Shown here piece by piece: positions 1 through 8,767 of a stretch of DNA of 40,133 nt. The stretch's first letter is position 1, and each line of letters starts with the position of its first letter. The notes under the pieces are model-generated. The model saw only the letters and a program-made list of their open reading frames with translations, was not told the DNA's origin and did not search any database. Made by a program: the position numbers and the translations under genes. This stretch comes from an uncultured Prevotella sp. Lineage in GTDB: Bacteria > Bacteroidota > Bacteroidia > Bacteroidales > Bacteroidaceae. The stretch spans positions 1-40,133 of the forward strand of contig CALCVP010000002.1 in NCBI GenBank assembly GCA_937907705.1. The letters are read 5' to 3'.

Positions 1-128
1 TTAAGTATAACAAGTGCTATTCCTTATAAGTTGAAACTTTTTGCCACTAAACGGAGAGCAAAATATAGATAATAAAGAATAGTAGAAAACTGAGTAGGAA
101 AATAATTGGCAATGTGTTCAATAATAAA

Positions 129-159
129 TTGTAAATAGACTATTACACAAATACTTTTG
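129..159 (+). promoter_or_regulatory. Candidate promoter P1 for pheT-yebC
   Basis: TTG at 129-131 and TACTTTTG at 152-159 are separated by 20 bp. This is an exact match to the Bacteroidota sigma-70-type layout (TTG, 19-21 bp, TAnnTTTG). The leader to the pheT ATG would be about 70 nt. Confidence 0.5.
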
Positions 160-169
160 CCGAAAAAGG

Positions 170-201
170 TTTGTTTAAATGGCTAAAAAATAGTAATTTT
201 G
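170..201 (+). promoter_or_regulatory. Candidate promoter P2 for pheT-yebC
   Basis: TTTG at 170-173 and TAATTTTG at 194-201 are also separated by 20 bp. Transcription would begin near 208, about 30 nt before the pheT ATG. The TTG that could give a longer PheT reading frame lies inside this -33 element, which argues that it is not a start codon. Confidence 0.5.
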
Positions 202-236
202 CAACGTTTTTAACGACATTATTAAATTTCACTATA

Positions 237-2699
237 ATGAATATATCTTACAAATGGCTTAAAGAGTATGTCGACTTCGACTTGACTCCTCAGGAAGTAT
301 GTGATGCGCTCACATCTGAAGGACTGGAAGTTGACGCTCTTGAAGAAGTACAAAGTATTAAAGGTGGATTAAAGGGACTGTATGTAGGCAAAGTACTTAC
401 ATGCGAGATGCATCCTAATTCAGACCACTTACATGTAACTACAGTAGATCTCGGTCATGATACGCCTTCTCAAATTGTGTGTGGTGCACCTAATGTGGCA
501 GCTGGACAAAAGGTTATTGTAGCTGACTTGGGTTGCATATTATACGATGGCGACAAAGAATTTACTATAAGAAAATCAAAACTTCGTGGAGTTGAAAGTT
601 ACGGCATGATTTGTGCTGAAGATGAAATTGGTGTCGGTACAAGTCATGACGGTATTATCGTATTGCCAGAAGATGCCCCTGTGGGTATGCCTGCAGCAGA
701 GTATTATCACTTGGAAAGTGATTGGCTTATAGAGATAGATATTACAGCAAACCGTGCAGATGCTCTCTCTCATTGGGGCGTAGCACGTGATTTATATGCG
801 TGGTTAAAGCATAATGGCTATCAAACTGCATTGCATCGTCCTGATTGTAGCGAATTTAAAGTAGACAATGAAAATTTGCCTATTGATGTAACAATACAGA
901 ATACAGATGCATGTAAGCGCTATGCATGTGTAAGCATAACTGATTGTAATGTAGCAGAAAGTCCAAAATGGTTGCAAGAAAAGCTCAAGGTAATAGGTCT
1001 ACGACCTATTAATAACATTGTGGATATTACTAATTATATAATGATGGCCTATGGACAGCCATTGCACTGTTTTGATGCTGATATGATTAAAGGACATCAT
1101 ATCATTGTGAAAACAATGCCAAAAGGAACACCTTTCGTCACACTTGACGGCGAGGAACATAAGTTGAGTGAACGTGATTTGGCCATATGCAATGAAGAAG
1201 AGCCTATGTGCATAGCTGGTGTATTTGGGGGAAAGGGTAGTGGAACTTATGATACAACCAAGCATATAGTTTTAGAGAGTGCTTATTTTCATCCTACATG
1301 GATACGCAAAAGTGCACGTCGCCATGGATTAAGTACAGATGCTTCTTTTAGATTTGAAAGAGGAATCGATCCTAATGGTACAATTTACGCATTGAAACAA
1401 GCCGCTATTTTGTGCAAGCAATTGGCTGGAGGCAAAATTTCGATGAAGATAAAAGATATATATCCTGCGCCATTACCTGATTTTAAAGTTTCGTTAAAAT
1501 ATAGTTATGTTAATTCATTGATAGGAAAGGTAATACCAGTAGACACTGTCAAAGAGATTGTTACTGACCTTGAAATGAAAATAGAAAATGAAACAGCAGA
1601 CGGTTTAGATTTGCTGGTTCCTGCATATCGCGTTGATGTACAGCGCCCATGTGACGTAGTAGAAGACATTTTACGTATATATGGATATAACAACGTAGAA
1701 ATACCAACACAATTAAAAAGCTCTTTAGTTATAAAAGGTGCAGAAGACCAAAAACACAATTTAGAGAATCTTGTAGGTGAGCAATTGGTGGGTTGTGGCT
1801 TTAATGAGATATTAAACAATTCTCTTACAAAGGCTTCATACTATACGGAATTAAATCATTATCCAGCAGAAAACTTGGTACGGATAATGAATCCATTAAG
1901 TTCTGACTTGAATGTGCTAAGAGAGACATTGTTATTTGGTGGCTTAGAAAGTATTGCTCACAATGTAAACAGAAAAAATTCGAATCTTCGTTTCTTTGAA
2001 TTTGGTAATGTCTATCTCTTCTCACCGGAAAAGCAAAACCATGAGAATCCGATGCAAGCATATAAAGAAGAAAATCATCTTGGCATCTGGCTCACGGGAA
2101 AGAGAGTTTCTGGCAATTGGGCACATCCTGAAGAAGAGTCTTCATTCTATGAACTAAAAGCATATGTTGAAAACATACTCCGTCGCATAGGTATGCCACT
2201 ACATTCTTTAGTGGTAAAGCAAAGCGAAAACAATATATTCCACAAAGCTTTGGCTGTATATAATAAAGGTGGAAAGTTGTTATTAGAGCTTGGCATATTG
2301 GCAAAGAAATTGTTGAAGACTCAAGATATAGATGCTCCAGTATATTATGCAGATATTAATTGGAGTGCAGTAACTAAGGCTGTTCGCAAATCAGAAGTAT
2401 TGTATAAAGAAATAAGCAAATATCCTCCTGTAAGTCGAGATTTGGCATTACTTCTTGATAATAATGTGGAATTTGAAGCAATAGAGCGAATAGCTTATCA
2501 GTCGGAGAAGAAATATCTGAAGAGCGTAGAGCTCTTTGATGTTTATGAAGGCAAGAATTTACCTGCTGGTAAAAAAAGCTATGCCGTAAACTTCATACTC
2601 CAAGATGAGGAGAAAACTTTAAATGACAAGCAGATAGATGCTATCATGAACAAGCTTATTAATAATTTGAAAAAACAACTTCACGCAGAACTAAGATAA
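237..2699 (+). CDS. pheT: Phenylalanyl-tRNA synthetase beta subunit
   Basis: PheT pairs with PheS in the alpha2-beta2 enzyme that charges tRNA-Phe in the cytoplasm. The 820-residue product has the full bacterial domain order. An N-terminal segment starts MNISYKWLKEYVDF and is followed by an OB-fold tRNA-binding domain (about 40-150, with HPNSDHLHV). Next come the B3/B4 editing domain (RPINNIVDITNYIM), the B5 domain, the catalytic-like core and a C-terminal anticodon-binding domain beginning near ISKYPPVSRDLALLL. I chose the ATG at 237 because family members begin MNISY. The frame is open upstream to a TTG at 171, but those 22 residues are unlike the family and overlap a promoter. yebC follows after 22 nt, so the two are probably co-transcribed. 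pheS is not in the window. Confidence 0.97.
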   Translation: MNISYKWLKEYVDFDLTPQEVCDALTSEGLEVDALEEVQSIKGGLKGLYVGKVLTCEMHPNSDHLHVTTVDLGHDTPSQIVCGAPNVAAGQKVIVADLGCILYDGDKEFTIRKSKLRGVESYGMICAEDEIGVGTSHDGIIVLPEDAPVGMPAAEYYHLESDWLIEIDITANRADALSHWGVARDLYAWLKHNGYQTALHRPDCSEFKVDNENLPIDVTIQNTDACKRYACVSITDCNVAESPKWLQEKLKVIGLRPINNIVDITNYIMMAYGQPLHCFDADMIKGHHIIVKTMPKGTPFVTLDGEEHKLSERDLAICNEEEPMCIAGVFGGKGSGTYDTTKHIVLESAYFHPTWIRKSARRHGLSTDASFRFERGIDPNGTIYALKQAAILCKQLAGGKISMKIKDIYPAPLPDFKVSLKYSYVNSLIGKVIPVDTVKEIVTDLEMKIENETADGLDLLVPAYRVDVQRPCDVVEDILRIYGYNNVEIPTQLKSSLVIKGAEDQKHNLENLVGEQLVGCGFNEILNNSLTKASYYTELNHYPAENLVRIMNPLSSDLNVLRETLLFGGLESIAHNVNRKNSNLRFFEFGNVYLFSPEKQNHENPMQAYKEENHLGIWLTGKRVSGNWAHPEEESSFYELKAYVENILRRIGMPLHSLVVKQSENNIFHKALAVYNKGGKLLLELGILAKKLLKTQDIDAPVYYADINWSAVTKAVRKSEVLYKEISKYPPVSRDLALLLDNNVEFEAIERIAYQSEKKYLKSVELFDVYEGKNLPAGKKSYAVNFILQDEEKTLNDKQIDAIMNKLINNLKKQLHAELR

Positions 2700-2721
2700 T
2701 TAATAATAAAGATAAAACAAA

Positions 2722-3456
2722 ATGGGAAGAGCATTTGAATATCGTAAGGCTACCAAATTAAAGAGATGGGGCCATATGGCAAGAACATTTACAAAGATAG
2801 GAAAACAAATTGCTATTGCTGTAAGAGCAGGTGGACCAGAACCGGATAATAATCCTCACTTGCGTTCTATTATTCTTAATGCAAAGCGCGAAAACATGCC
2901 ATTAGAGAATGTAAAGCGTGCTATTAAGAATGCGATGGGTAAGGACCAAAGTGATTATAAAGAGGTAACTTATGAGGGATATGGACCTCATGGAGTAGCT
3001 ATATTTGTAGATGCGGCAACAGATAATACCACGCGTACTGTTGGTAATGTTCGTGCAATTTTCAACAAATTTAGCGGTAACTTAGGTACTATGGGAAGTT
3101 TGTCTTTCCTTTTCGATCAGAAATGCGTATTTACCTTTAAGAAAAAAGAGGGACTGGATATGGAAGAGCTCATCCTTGATTTGATTGACTATGGAGTGGA
3201 CGACGAGTACGATTATGATGAAGAAACTAACGAAATTACCATTTATGGCGATCCAAAAAGCTTCGGTGAAATTCAGAAACATCTTGAAGAAAATGGTTTT
3301 GAAATAACTGGTGCAGAGTTTACCCGCATCCCTAATGATTTAAAAGAGGTTACTCCTGAAGTTCGTGAAACAATTGATAAGATGGTTGACTTGCTTGAAG
3401 ATGATGATGATGTGCAGAATGTTTATACTAACATGAAGCCTACAGAAGAGGAGTAA
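2722..3456 (+). CDS. YebC/PmpR (TACO1-type) family protein
   Basis: The 244-residue product carries the family's N-terminal signature (MGRAFEYRKATKLKRWGHMA), the conserved block AVRAGGPEPDNNPHLR and the middle-domain motif KDQSDYKEVTYEGYGPHGVA. Members are cytoplasmic. They have been described both as DNA-binding transcriptional regulators and, like mitochondrial TACO1, as translation factors that help ribosomes through difficult sequences. The sequence cannot decide between these roles. The C-terminus is acidic, with a run of Asp near residues 227-231 and a final EEE. It sits 22 nt after pheT, which fits a link to translation. A strong hairpin follows the stop codon. Confidence 0.93.
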   Translation: MGRAFEYRKATKLKRWGHMARTFTKIGKQIAIAVRAGGPEPDNNPHLRSIILNAKRENMPLENVKRAIKNAMGKDQSDYKEVTYEGYGPHGVAIFVDAATDNTTRTVGNVRAIFNKFSGNLGTMGSLSFLFDQKCVFTFKKKEGLDMEELILDLIDYGVDDEYDYDEETNEITIYGDPKSFGEIQKHLEENGFEITGAEFTRIPNDLKEVTPEVRETIDKMVDLLEDDDDVQNVYTNMKPTEEE

Positions 3457-3482
3457 CTTGATTATTAAACTGTATAATAAGA

Positions 3483-3524
3483 AAAAAAATCGTGTAACAA
3501 ATTTCTTTGTTACACGATTTTTTT
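3483..3524. terminator. Shared bidirectional terminator
   Basis: A 19-bp perfect inverted repeat (3483-3501 and 3506-3524) encloses a 4-nt loop. The outer stem is seven A paired with seven T, so either transcript would have a U-rich 3' side. It lies between the convergent yebC gene and the minus-strand GNAT/nitrilase gene and can serve both. Confidence 0.85.
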
Positions 3525-3609
3525 CTTATACCCATAGATATTTGTACTAAGTCTTACCCTTGAAAATCTTCTATAAGAACTGTTTTTGCTGTTTAAAATT
3601 TTTTTGGGG

Positions 3610-5154
3610 TTATTCAATAGCAGATTTCTTCATATGGATTTCATATAAATCTGTACGTCTATCTCGCAGATTTCTTACAGATCCATAAGTGTGTAATTCA
3701 TTTAAAAGATTCAAATCAACATCAGAAACAAGAATCATTTCTGTATTAGGTGTTGCTTCTGAGCGTTTACCATCATTGGGGAATGCAAAATCACATGGCG
3801 TAAATACGGCCGATTGTGCATATTGAATATCCATATTATGTACACGTGGCAGGTTTCCAACGCTACCTGCTATGGCAACATAACATTCATTTTCTATGGC
3901 ACGAGCCTGTGCGCAGACTCTTACACGTGAATAAGCATTTTGAGTATCTGTCATAAATGGCACGAAAAGAATTTGCATGCCATCATTAGCCATTAATCTG
4001 GACAGTTCAGGAAATTCGACATCATAACATATTACAATACCTATTTTACCGCAATCAGTATCAAAAGTCTGTATATGTTTTCCTCCTGTAAGTCCCCAGC
4101 ATTTTTGCTCATCTGGCGTTACATGTATTTTTTCATACATATCATATGAGCCGTCTCGTCTGCATAGGAATCCCACATTATATAGAGCTCCATCATCTTT
4201 TACATAAGGCATACTGCCTGTTATGATATTTATATTGTAGCTAATAGCCAATTCAATAAAGCGTTCACGAATCTTATCTGTATATTGAGCCATAGACCTG
4301 ATAGATTGTGCTTCGCCCATGTCATTAAATTTCGCCATTAAAGGCGCATTAAAATATTCTGGGAACAAAATAAAATCACTTTTATAATCAGAAACAGAAT
4401 CAACAAAGAATTCTACTTGCTCAAAGAGATCGTCAACAGAACTATATGGACGCATTTGCCATTGTACAAGTCCAATTCGCACTGTAGGCTTTCTGTCAAC
4501 ATAAGAGTTGGTTGGTGGTTGATAATAGATATTGTCCCATTGCAATAAGGTTGCACAATGCTTTGATTCTTCATCATTAGGCAAATAATTTCTAATAACG
4601 CGTCTAACATGAAAATCATTGGACAATTGGAAAGTAAGAACAGGATCGTAAATTTCTCGCGATCGCACTTTCTCAATATATTCCTTTGGTCTCATGCTAT
4701 CGGCATATTTATGATAGTTTGGAATGCGTCCTCCAAACATAATAGCTTTCAAATTAAGCTTTTCGCATAACTCTTTTCTATATTCATACATGCGCCGAGC
4801 TAACCTCAAACCTCTATAATCAGGATGAATAAAAACCTCTATTCCATATAAAATGTTGCCTTTAGGATTATGCGTATTAAATGTTTCATTACCCGTTACT
4901 TTGGCATAAGTATGGTCGCCTTTTACCATATCATAGTCAACAATAATGGATAAAGCACATCCAACAATCTTGTCATCTACTAAAATAACAACTTGACCCT
5001 CAGGAAAAATAGTAATGAGTTTCTTTATCTGTGCATGCGTCCAAAATACATCAGAGTCTGCATATATGCGCTTAAAGGATTTTGCTAATTGGTCATAATC
5101 TTCCATTCGAAGATTCCTTAAAGCTACCTTGTTGATTTTGTGATTAGGATCCAT
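3610..5154 (-). CDS. GNAT acetyltransferase / carbon-nitrogen hydrolase fusion
   Basis: This is a two-domain protein of 514 residues. Residues about 10-190 form a GNAT-like N-acetyltransferase domain with the acetyl-CoA loop HPDYRGLRLARR (110-121). Residues about 224-480 form a nitrilase-superfamily domain with the full catalytic triad: Glu266 (FPEYF), Lys342 (YEKIHVTPDE) and Cys376 (VICYDVEFPE). The nitrilase domain should hydrolyse an amide C-N bond. The substrate and the acetyl acceptor are unknown. Similar fusions are widespread in Bacteroidota, and no signal peptide is visible, so it should be cytosolic. It is the last gene of the minus-strand run, 29 nt after the small membrane protein, and no promoter consensus is visible directly upstream. 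Confidence 0.9.
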   Translation of the reverse strand: MDPNHKINKVALRNLRMEDYDQLAKSFKRIYADSDVFWTHAQIKKLITIFPEGQVVILVDDKIVGCALSIIVDYDMVKGDHTYAKVTGNETFNTHNPKGNILYGIEVFIHPDYRGLRLARRMYEYRKELCEKLNLKAIMFGGRIPNYHKYADSMRPKEYIEKVRSREIYDPVLTFQLSNDFHVRRVIRNYLPNDEESKHCATLLQWDNIYYQPPTNSYVDRKPTVRIGLVQWQMRPYSSVDDLFEQVEFFVDSVSDYKSDFILFPEYFNAPLMAKFNDMGEAQSIRSMAQYTDKIRERFIELAISYNINIITGSMPYVKDDGALYNVGFLCRRDGSYDMYEKIHVTPDEQKCWGLTGGKHIQTFDTDCGKIGIVICYDVEFPELSRLMANDGMQILFVPFMTDTQNAYSRVRVCAQARAIENECYVAIAGSVGNLPRVHNMDIQYAQSAVFTPCDFAFPNDGKRSEATPNTEMILVSDVDLNLLNELHTYGSVRNLRDRRTDLYEIHMKKSAIE

Positions 5155-5183
5155 AATCTTTGTACCTATTAGTTTTATATTAT

Positions 5184-5348
5184 TTATATATGAGTAATGT
5201 TATTTTTCCTATGTTTTCTTTTTTCACATGTTGACTTTAATGGACAACCGTAACAATGCTTATCTTTAGCAGTCATGGCTTTATATATATATGCCACGAT
5301 ATAAATTAAAGCAAGAGTTAAAATAATAAAGACAATAATTATTTGCAT
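5184..5348 (-). CDS. Small Cys-rich single-span membrane protein (FeoB-associated type)
   Basis: This is a 54-residue ORF of ATG to TAA. An N-terminal hydrophobic helix (MQIIIVFIILTLALIYIVAY) is followed by a short charged segment, then a cysteine cluster HCYGCPLKSTCEKRK (Cys32, Cys35, Cys41) and a basic tail. One transmembrane span plus a CxxC...C tail is the architecture of the small 'FeoB-associated Cys-rich membrane protein' family common in Bacteroidota. That assignment rests on architecture, not on a database match. Gaps of 34 nt from the upstream ABC gene and 29 nt to the downstream fusion gene fit co-transcription. No feoB is in the window, so a role in iron transport is unproven. The Cys cluster may bind metal or be redox active. 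Confidence 0.7.
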   Translation of the reverse strand: MQIIIVFIILTLALIYIVAYIYKAMTAKDKHCYGCPLKSTCEKRKHRKNNITHI

Positions 5349-5382
5349 ATTGCTATCTTAAATACTATTGAAATAGATTTAC

Positions 5383-6867
5383 CTATTTATATTTTTTTAA
5401 TATCAAACGATGATTAATGCAAGACGGCAATTCTGCATCATGGTGGCTCACCATAAGTAATGTTTTAACCCTTCTTTTGCAGAAAGCATTGATAATTTCT
5501 GTCGTCAGCAATCTATTATCATTATCAAGTCCATGAAAAGGCTCGTCTAAGATAAGTAATTCCGGGTCCTTAACGAAAGCCCTTGCTAATAGAATCAAAC
5601 GCTGTTCGCCACTTGAAAGTTTTAGAAAATTCTTTTCTGCTAAATGTTCAATACCGAATATCTTAAGCCATAAGTAGCAAGTATTGTATTCTTCTTCATT
5701 TGGCTTTGTAAATAATCCTATTGAATCTTTAAATCCACTTGCCATTATACGAATGGCTGGCATATCTCGATGATAGGCCCTGTGCATTTCAGGTGATACA
5801 TATCCAATATGCTTTTTAATATCCCATATACTTTCACCTGTACCTCGCTTTTTGCCAAATAATTCTATATCACACGCATAACTTTGAGGATTATCGGCAC
5901 AAATAAGGCTAAGAAGCGTTGATTTTCCTGCCCCATTTTCTCCAGATAGCGCCCAACATTCTCCTCTTTTAATTGTCAAATTTAGATTATGTAATATTGT
6001 ATTCTTTCCATACTTGATATTAACATTATCCATCTTGACTATTATATTTGCCTTATAATTAAAATCTTTATATGGCAAATTTATTATCTCCTTAACTTTC
6101 TCTGAGTATGATGGACAATTGTTTATTCTGCTTCTATTGATACTAAGATATTCACAAAGTGATACTTTCTTTGATATTTTCATATATTGTACTTGCACTA
6201 CATGCGTGATAAATTTTGGTATGTCCTCACTTTTTGACAATACAAGAATTATTTGCAAATTATTCTCTTTAGAAAGAATATCTAATAATGCAGCTAATTG
6301 TTGTTGACTTTTTGTATCAAGCCCTATAAATGGATTATCTATTATCAATACTCTTGGTGATGACAGTAAAGCTTTTGTAAGTTGAAATTTGCGCAGTTCA
6401 CCACTTGATAGTGAAATAATATATTTATCTATCAAATCTTCAATATGAAAAAGCTGGTACAAATGCTTCCTTAATTGCTCATGCTCTAAAGTATTTTCTG
6501 TGGAAAGTTTATAAACATCTTCAAGTAATTCCCCAACAGTAGGGGTTTCGCTGTCTATATCATGTTGGTTCCAGCGTTTTTGCAAATAGTAAGTGCTGTC
6601 AATAGGCCCATAAGAATCTCTAAATGCGATGTACTTTATATTATCAGATACTAATTCTTTTTTGCTGGGTGAGAAATTATATTCAGGTTCATCGCCTAAA
6701 AGGGGATGTTTTCCAGTTAGAATATCTACAAACATAGATTTTCCACTTCCATTAGGACCGACAATAGCTAAATGCTCATTACTGTTTAATTGGAAATTAA
6801 TGGGTGCAGCCATACGCCAGGCCTCCATTTTTGCAACTCCATGTGAAATGTTTATAATCGTGTGCAT
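5383..6867 (-). CDS. Tandem-domain ABC ATPase (ModF-like), no membrane domain
   Basis: Two ABC nucleotide-binding domains lie in one 494-residue chain with no membrane segment. Domain 1 has Walker A GPNGSGKS (37-44), signature LSSGE (153-157) and Walker B VLIID (173-177). Asn178 replaces the catalytic Glu, and no H-loop His is evident (about residue 211). Domain 2 is intact: GENGAGKS (309-316), LSSGE (417-421), LLILD plus Glu442, and His475/476. The layout resembles ModF/PhrA-type soluble ATPases of unclear function rather than a transporter. The linker is shorter and less charged than typical for ABC-F factors, though that class cannot be fully excluded. It lies 26 nt downstream of ruvC and no permease gene is nearby. 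One composite ATP site is probably inactive or regulatory. Confidence 0.85.
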   Translation of the reverse strand: MHTIINISHGVAKMEAWRMAAPINFQLNSNEHLAIVGPNGSGKSMFVDILTGKHPLLGDEPEYNFSPSKKELVSDNIKYIAFRDSYGPIDSTYYLQKRWNQHDIDSETPTVGELLEDVYKLSTENTLEHEQLRKHLYQLFHIEDLIDKYIISLSSGELRKFQLTKALLSSPRVLIIDNPFIGLDTKSQQQLAALLDILSKENNLQIILVLSKSEDIPKFITHVVQVQYMKISKKVSLCEYLSINRSRINNCPSYSEKVKEIINLPYKDFNYKANIIVKMDNVNIKYGKNTILHNLNLTIKRGECWALSGENGAGKSTLLSLICADNPQSYACDIELFGKKRGTGESIWDIKKHIGYVSPEMHRAYHRDMPAIRIMASGFKDSIGLFTKPNEEEYNTCYLWLKIFGIEHLAEKNFLKLSSGEQRLILLARAFVKDPELLILDEPFHGLDNDNRLLTTEIINAFCKRRVKTLLMVSHHDAELPSCINHRLILKKYK

Positions 6868-6893
6868 TCTTTAATTAAGTAGATTATAGTATT

Positions 6894-7451
6894 TTACATC
6901 CGTATCTTATCTTTATTTCTTAATGCGAAATCTTTCCAACTTTTGTAGCTATGCGAAATAGTTGGTGTATTTGACTGCATAAAGTGACAATATGCAGCAG
7001 CTAAGGCATCTGTGGAATCAAAAAATGGTGTCATGTCATTTTTCTTTAAATGTAGTAATCTGCTTAACATATCTGCCACTTGTTCTTTGCTCGCTAAACC
7101 ACGTCCGGTTAGTGCCATTTTAATTTTTAAAGGAGCATATTCATGAATTGGTATATTATGGTGGATAGCAGCAGCAATAGCTACTCCTTGAGCCCTTCCT
7201 AATTTCAACATAGACTGGATATTCTTACCAAAAAAAGGGGCTTCTATTGCCATTTCATTCGGTTGGAATTCTTCAATGATGCCTGAAATTCTTTCAAAAA
7301 TACGTCCTAATCTCAGATAGGGATCAGAAATCTTCCTCATATCTATAACTCCCATAGTCATCATTGCTACTTTATTATCAGTAATTTTTAGCAAACCATA
7401 TCCCATTATATTGGTACCTGGATCCACTCCTAAGATTATTTTTTCGCTCAT
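6894..7451 (-). CDS. ruvC: Holliday junction resolvase RuvC
   Basis: RuvC is the endonuclease that cuts Holliday junctions made during recombinational repair, together with RuvAB. The product has 185 residues. The four acidic catalytic residues are visible: Asp10 (LGVDPGTNIMGYG), Glu70 (MAIEAPF), and Asp145 and Asp148 (DSTDALAAAYCH). The conserved KNIQSMLKLGRAQGV block is present. Its start codon overlaps the stop of the preceding metallo-hydrolase gene by one base (TAATG), which suggests translational coupling. ruvA and ruvB are not in the window. Confidence 0.96.
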   Translation of the reverse strand: MSEKIILGVDPGTNIMGYGLLKITDNKVAMMTMGVIDMRKISDPYLRLGRIFERISGIIEEFQPNEMAIEAPFFGKNIQSMLKLGRAQGVAIAAAIHHNIPIHEYAPLKIKMALTGRGLASKEQVADMLSRLLHLKKNDMTPFFDSTDALAAAYCHFMQSNTPTISHSYKSWKDFALRNKDKIRM

Positions 7452-8098
7452 TATTTTAGATATGGATTAAATTGCTTCTCCTCTTTTATGCTTGTCTGTG
7501 GACCATGCCCAGGAAGTATAATAGTTTCAGTTGGAAGTATAGAAATAATTTTATGTAAGCTGTTTATAATATCGGGATAACTGCCAAATTCAAAATCTGT
7601 ACGTCCAATACTCATTTTGAATAAAGTATCACCAGAAAAAGCAACATTTTCATCTTTAATCCAAAATAGTACAGAGCCTGGAGTATGTCCAGGTGTTGCT
7701 ATAATATCAATAAAATGATTGCCAAATGATATGGTATCATTTTCATTAAAACAATGTGCAATTTTGGGCGTTTTTTCTTTGTAATCCATGCCAATAAAAG
7801 ATTGCGCTTGTTCTTTTAGTTTTTTCATCAAAAATTTATCTTTTGATGAGACTTCTACTTGTAGCCCATAATTGTCATAAATATAGTTGTCTCCAAAATT
7901 ATGATCTATATGTGCATGTGTACAAACTAAATGTTTTGGAATCAATTCATGCGTCTTTATATAATTGCTGATAGCAAGCTTTTCTTCTGCGTAGAATGCT
8001 CCACAATCTATAATAACACATTGCTTTGTTTCATCATGTGCAACATAACAATTTTCACCAAACATGTTGCATTCAAATTTCTGTATAGTCAAAGCCAT
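7451..8098 (-). CDS. Metallo-beta-lactamase-fold hydrolase (glyoxalase II-like)
   Basis: The 215-residue protein has a complete dinuclear-metal site: His61, His63, Asp65 and His66 (THAHIDHNFGD), His138 (TPGHTPGS), Asp157 (FSGDTLF) and His198 (PGHGP). The length and the GDTLF...GRTDF block match the hydroxyacylglutathione-hydrolase-like subgroup. The physiological thioester or other substrate is unknown. Despite the fold name, nothing points to antibiotic hydrolysis. The protein is cytosolic with no signal peptide. It is translationally overlapped with ruvC and 23 nt downstream of rsmG. Confidence 0.9.
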   Translation of the reverse strand: MALTIQKFECNMFGENCYVAHDETKQCVIIDCGAFYAEEKLAISNYIKTHELIPKHLVCTHAHIDHNFGDNYIYDNYGLQVEVSSKDKFLMKKLKEQAQSFIGMDYKEKTPKIAHCFNENDTISFGNHFIDIIATPGHTPGSVLFWIKDENVAFSGDTLFKMSIGRTDFEFGSYPDIINSLHKIISILPTETIILPGHGPQTSIKEEKQFNPYLK

Positions 8099-8121
8099 GT
8101 AACTTGAATAATTTATTATAT

Positions 8122-8742
8122 TTAAAGAGGTAAATAAATTAAATATTTATTTTTAAACCATTCTTCTTCAAAATAGGTTGTCAATTCAGTTACTTCAACA
8201 ATTTTTTTTAATGGTTGAAGTTCTGCGGATAAATTACCGCCTTTTAAGCATAATAAACCATTGGGTAATGAATTGTGTTGTTGCGTGGAAATATTTTTTT
8301 TGATTAATTTTACCAAATCGGGTAGGGGCATAACAGCACGACTAACTATAAAGTCATATTTACTATGTTCATTTTCTCCTCTAATATGCTCAGCATTGCA
8401 ATTTTTTAGGCCTATTGCTTTTGCCACTTCTTGCACAACTAAAATTTTCTTTCCTGTACCATCTATTAATTCAAACTGTGCGTGAGGAAACATAATAGCC
8501 AATGGTATTCCTGGAAATCCGCCTCCTGTTCCTAAATCAAGTATTTTTGTATCAGGTCTAAAATTAATAGCCTTTGCTATAGACAAAGAATGTAATACAT
8601 GGTGAAGGTAAAGCATATCGATATCTTTGCGAGAAATCACATTTATCTTTGTATTCCAATCTTTATATAACTCATATAGTGCAGCAAATTGTTGTTGCTG
8701 ATTTTTATCAATTTGAGGAAAATATTTTATAATCTCTTCCAT
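8122..8742 (-). CDS. rsmG: 16S rRNA (guanine-N7) methyltransferase RsmG
   Basis: RsmG (GidB) methylates the N7 of G527 (E. coli numbering) in 16S rRNA using S-adenosylmethionine. The 206-residue product contains the SAM-binding loop ILDLGTGGGFPGIPLAI (about 67-83). It also has the N-terminal motif LYKDWNTKINVISRKD and the later FIVSRAVMPLPDL block, all typical of the family. It starts 25 nt after the lipoprotein gene and ends 23 nt before the metallo-hydrolase gene, within the same minus-strand run. Confidence 0.95.
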   Translation of the reverse strand: MEEIIKYFPQIDKNQQQQFAALYELYKDWNTKINVISRKDIDMLYLHHVLHSLSIAKAINFRPDTKILDLGTGGGFPGIPLAIMFPHAQFELIDGTGKKILVVQEVAKAIGLKNCNAEHIRGENEHSKYDFIVSRAVMPLPDLVKLIKKNISTQQHNSLPNGLLCLKGGNLSAELQPLKKIVEVTELTTYFEEEWFKNKYLIYLPL

Positions 8743-8767
8743 GCTAAAAACTTTGTTTAGTAGGTTG

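Noticed and set aside
171..236. N-terminal extension of PheT from a TTG codon
   Set aside because: The extra 22 residues do not match the family start MNISY and lie within a promoter.
7451..8098. Metallo-beta-lactamase resistance gene
   Set aside because: The fold is shared, but the glyoxalase II-like motifs, lack of a signal peptide and housekeeping operon argue against antibiotic hydrolysis.
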